Assembly: GCA_030430515.1 (NCBI GenBank)
Contig: JAUIKX010000007.1
Coordinates: forward strand, 1-25,330
DNA length: 25,330 nt
Source of the DNA: Gammaproteobacteria bacterium
Lineage (GTDB): Bacteria; Pseudomonadota; Gammaproteobacteria; Pseudomonadales; Azotimanducaceae
Direction: 5' to 3'
The position numbers were made by a program, and so were the translations under genes. Below are positions 23,932-25,330 of this stretch, in pieces. The notes under the pieces were generated by a model that made no database searches, was not told where the DNA came from, and saw only the letters and a program-made list of their open reading frames with translations. How positions within the stretch are numbered: the stretch's first letter is position 1; each line of letters opens with the position of its first letter.

Positions 23932-25330
23932 TTAGCCGGCACTGACGGCATTCTTTCGTTCTTCGAGCACCCGTTTGTAGTCGGTCGGCATGACCTTCAC
24001 GAAGCGGCTCACCTCACGGCTCCAGGACTTCAGTACCTCCGCTGCAACGGTGGAGCCGGTGTAGCGCTGGTGCTGCTCGATGAGATGCTTGAGCTCTGCA
24101 ATATCCTCATCGGCCTCCAGACGCTCAAGTTCCACCATGTCTTTGTTGCAACGCTCCGGGAATCGGCCTTCCGGGTCCCAGATATAGGCGATGCCGCCGC
24201 TCATGCCGGCTGCGAAATTGCGGCCGGTATGACCGAGGATGACCACGCGGCCGCCGGTCATGTATTCGCAGCCGTGGTCGCCCACGCCTTCAACGACGGC
24301 CAGTGCTCCGCTGTTGCGCACGCAGAAGCGCTCAGCTGCAACGCCGCGGAAGTAGCATTCGCCGCTGGTCGCACCGTAGAGCACGACGTTGCCGACGAGG
24401 ATGTTCTCTTCAGCTTTGAACGGGCTGATTTTCGGCGGATAAACGATGATTCGGCCGCCTGAAAGCCCCTTACCCACGTAGTCGTTGGTATCACCTTCCA
24501 CTTCCAGGGTCACGCCGCGCGCAAGCCAGGCGCCGAAGCTCTGACCGGCACTGCCGTGAAACTTGAAGTGGATCGTATCGTCCGGAAGCATCTCGGGGCC
24601 CACTTCGCGGATGATTTTGTTGGACAGCATGCCGCCCACAACACGGTTCGTGTTGACGATCTCGAGCGTCTTTTCGACCCGGCTCTTACCCTCGATGGCT
24701 GGTTGTGCAAGCTCCATGAGCTGGTTGTCGAGCGCTTTGTCGAGCTCGTGATCCTGCTCGTGAATGCAGTAGGAGCCAAGGAACTCGTCCGGTTTCTGTG
24801 CCGGTGTGAGGATGGTGGAAAGATCCAGACCTCTGGCCTTCCAGTGATCGACCGCCTTCTCGGTGTGCAGGGCATCAACGCGGCCGACCATCTCGTTGAT
24901 GTTTCGGAAGCCGAGCTCAGCCATGATCATGCGCAGCTCTTTGGCCACCATGAAGAAGTAGTTGATGACATGTTCCGGAGAGCCGGCGAACTTCTTGCGC
25001 AGCTCCGGGTCCTGTGTGGCGATGCCGACCGGGCAGGTATTGAGATGGCACTTGCGCATCATGATGCAGCCCATGGCGATGAGCGGCGCCGTTGCGAAGC
25101 CGAACTCTTCTGCTCCGAGGAATGCGGCCATAGCGACATCGCGACCGGTTTTGAGCTGGCCATCCGTCTGCAGAACCACACGGGAACGCAGGTTGTTCAT
25201 CACCAGAGTCTGATGGGTTTCGGCAATACCCAGCTCCCACGGCACGCCGGCGTGCTTGATGGAGGTGAGCGGCGAGGCGCCCGTGCCACCTGTGTCACCG
25301 GCAATCACCAGGTGATCTGCCCGCGCCTTG
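23932..25330 (-). CDS. gltB: Glutamate synthase (NADPH) large subunit, C-terminal part (5' end outside window)
   Basis: This is the 3' part of gltB, about 465 codons, open to the right edge, where it reads KARADHLVIAGDTGGTGASPL. It covers the end of the FMN-binding synthase domain (GVPWELGIAETHQTL, LQTDGQLKTGRDV). The [3Fe-4S] cysteines follow in C-x5-C-x4-C spacing (codons at 25068, 25050 and 25035; CIMMRKCHLNTC). The C-terminal GXGXG β-helix domain has GSAGQSFGAW, GKGLSGGRI and GHTGRNFAAGMSGG. The N-terminal glutamine amidotransferase domain must lie beyond the window, since full GltB is roughly 1,480–1,520 aa. The stop is followed by a 27-nt gap to gltD. The sequence shows no disruption within the visible part. 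Confidence 0.97.
   Translation of the reverse strand, partial: KARADHLVIAGDTGGTGASPLTSIKHAGVPWELGIAETHQTLVMNNLRSRVVLQTDGQLKTGRDVAMAAFLGAEEFGFATAPLIAMGCIMMRKCHLNTCPVGIATQDPELRKKFAGSPEHVINYFFMVAKELRMIMAELGFRNINEMVGRVDALHTEKAVDHWKARGLDLSTILTPAQKPDEFLGSYCIHEQDHELDKALDNQLMELAQPAIEGKSRVEKTLEIVNTNRVVGGMLSNKIIREVGPEMLPDDTIHFKFHGSAGQSFGAWLARGVTLEVEGDTNDYVGKGLSGGRIIVYPPKISPFKAEENILVGNVVLYGATSGECYFRGVAAERFCVRNSGALAVVEGVGDHGCEYMTGGRVVILGHTGRNFAAGMSGGIAYIWDPEGRFPERCNKDMVELERLEADEDIAELKHLIEQHQRYTGSTVAAEVLKSWSREVSRFVKVMPTDYKRVLEERKNAVSAG

Noticed and set aside
23647..24462. Antisense open frame spanning the gltB/gltD junction
   Set aside because: It overlaps two well-supported genes and shows only biased composition.

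Overview
The window looks like a chromosomal segment of a GC-rich gammaproteobacterium outside the Enterobacterales. The evidence is the conserved blocks hslV–ftsN–priA//rpmE and ponA//pilMNOPQ–aroK–aroB–damX, plus gltBD, which resemble Pseudomonas and its relatives. Two features differ from the Pseudomonas layout as I remember it: no argS lies between priA and the ftsN-like gene, and an M48 metallopeptidase sits between rpmE and ponA. The HslV N-terminus (MQDMHGTT) is of the type seen in several beta- and non-enteric gammaproteobacteria. I do not name a genus.

Layout. Positions 1–3428 (minus strand) carry hslV (its last few codons lie outside the window), an ftsN-like SPOR gene and priA. A short divergent region leads to rpmE and then an exported M48 peptidase (plus strand). 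The peptidase ends tail-to-tail with ponA (PBP1A, minus strand), and the two stop codons share one CTAG. A 187-nt divergent region separates ponA from the tightly packed plus-strand series pilM-N-O-P-Q, aroK, aroB and a DamX-like AAA–SPOR gene (7972–16052). Convergent to it on the minus strand is a heavy-metal efflux (HME-RND) operon, read as membrane-bound LuxR-type regulator, TolC-like channel, membrane fusion protein, RND pump and DUF3240 protein (22418 down to 16075). Upstream of that, on the same strand, are gltD and the 3' part of gltB, which runs off the right edge.

How the genes work together. ftsN, ponA and damX act in peptidoglycan synthesis and septation. pilMNOPQ encode the alignment complex and outer-membrane secretin of a type IVa pilus. 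aroK and aroB are shikimate-pathway enzymes carried in the pil transcript. gltBD encode NADPH-dependent glutamate synthase. The efflux genes should form a three-component cation exporter.

Most of the window is conserved housekeeping sequence. I see no CRISPR array, tRNA, rRNA, insertion sequence or phage gene. The least ordinary points are a triplicated 18-bp in-frame repeat inside the RND pump, a two-helix membrane-anchored LuxR-type regulator heading the efflux operon, a possible heat-shock promoter before hslV, a perfect 10-bp dyad before the M48 gene, and a small ORF with a strong ribosome binding site between ponA and pilM. I did not find a clearly new multi-gene system.
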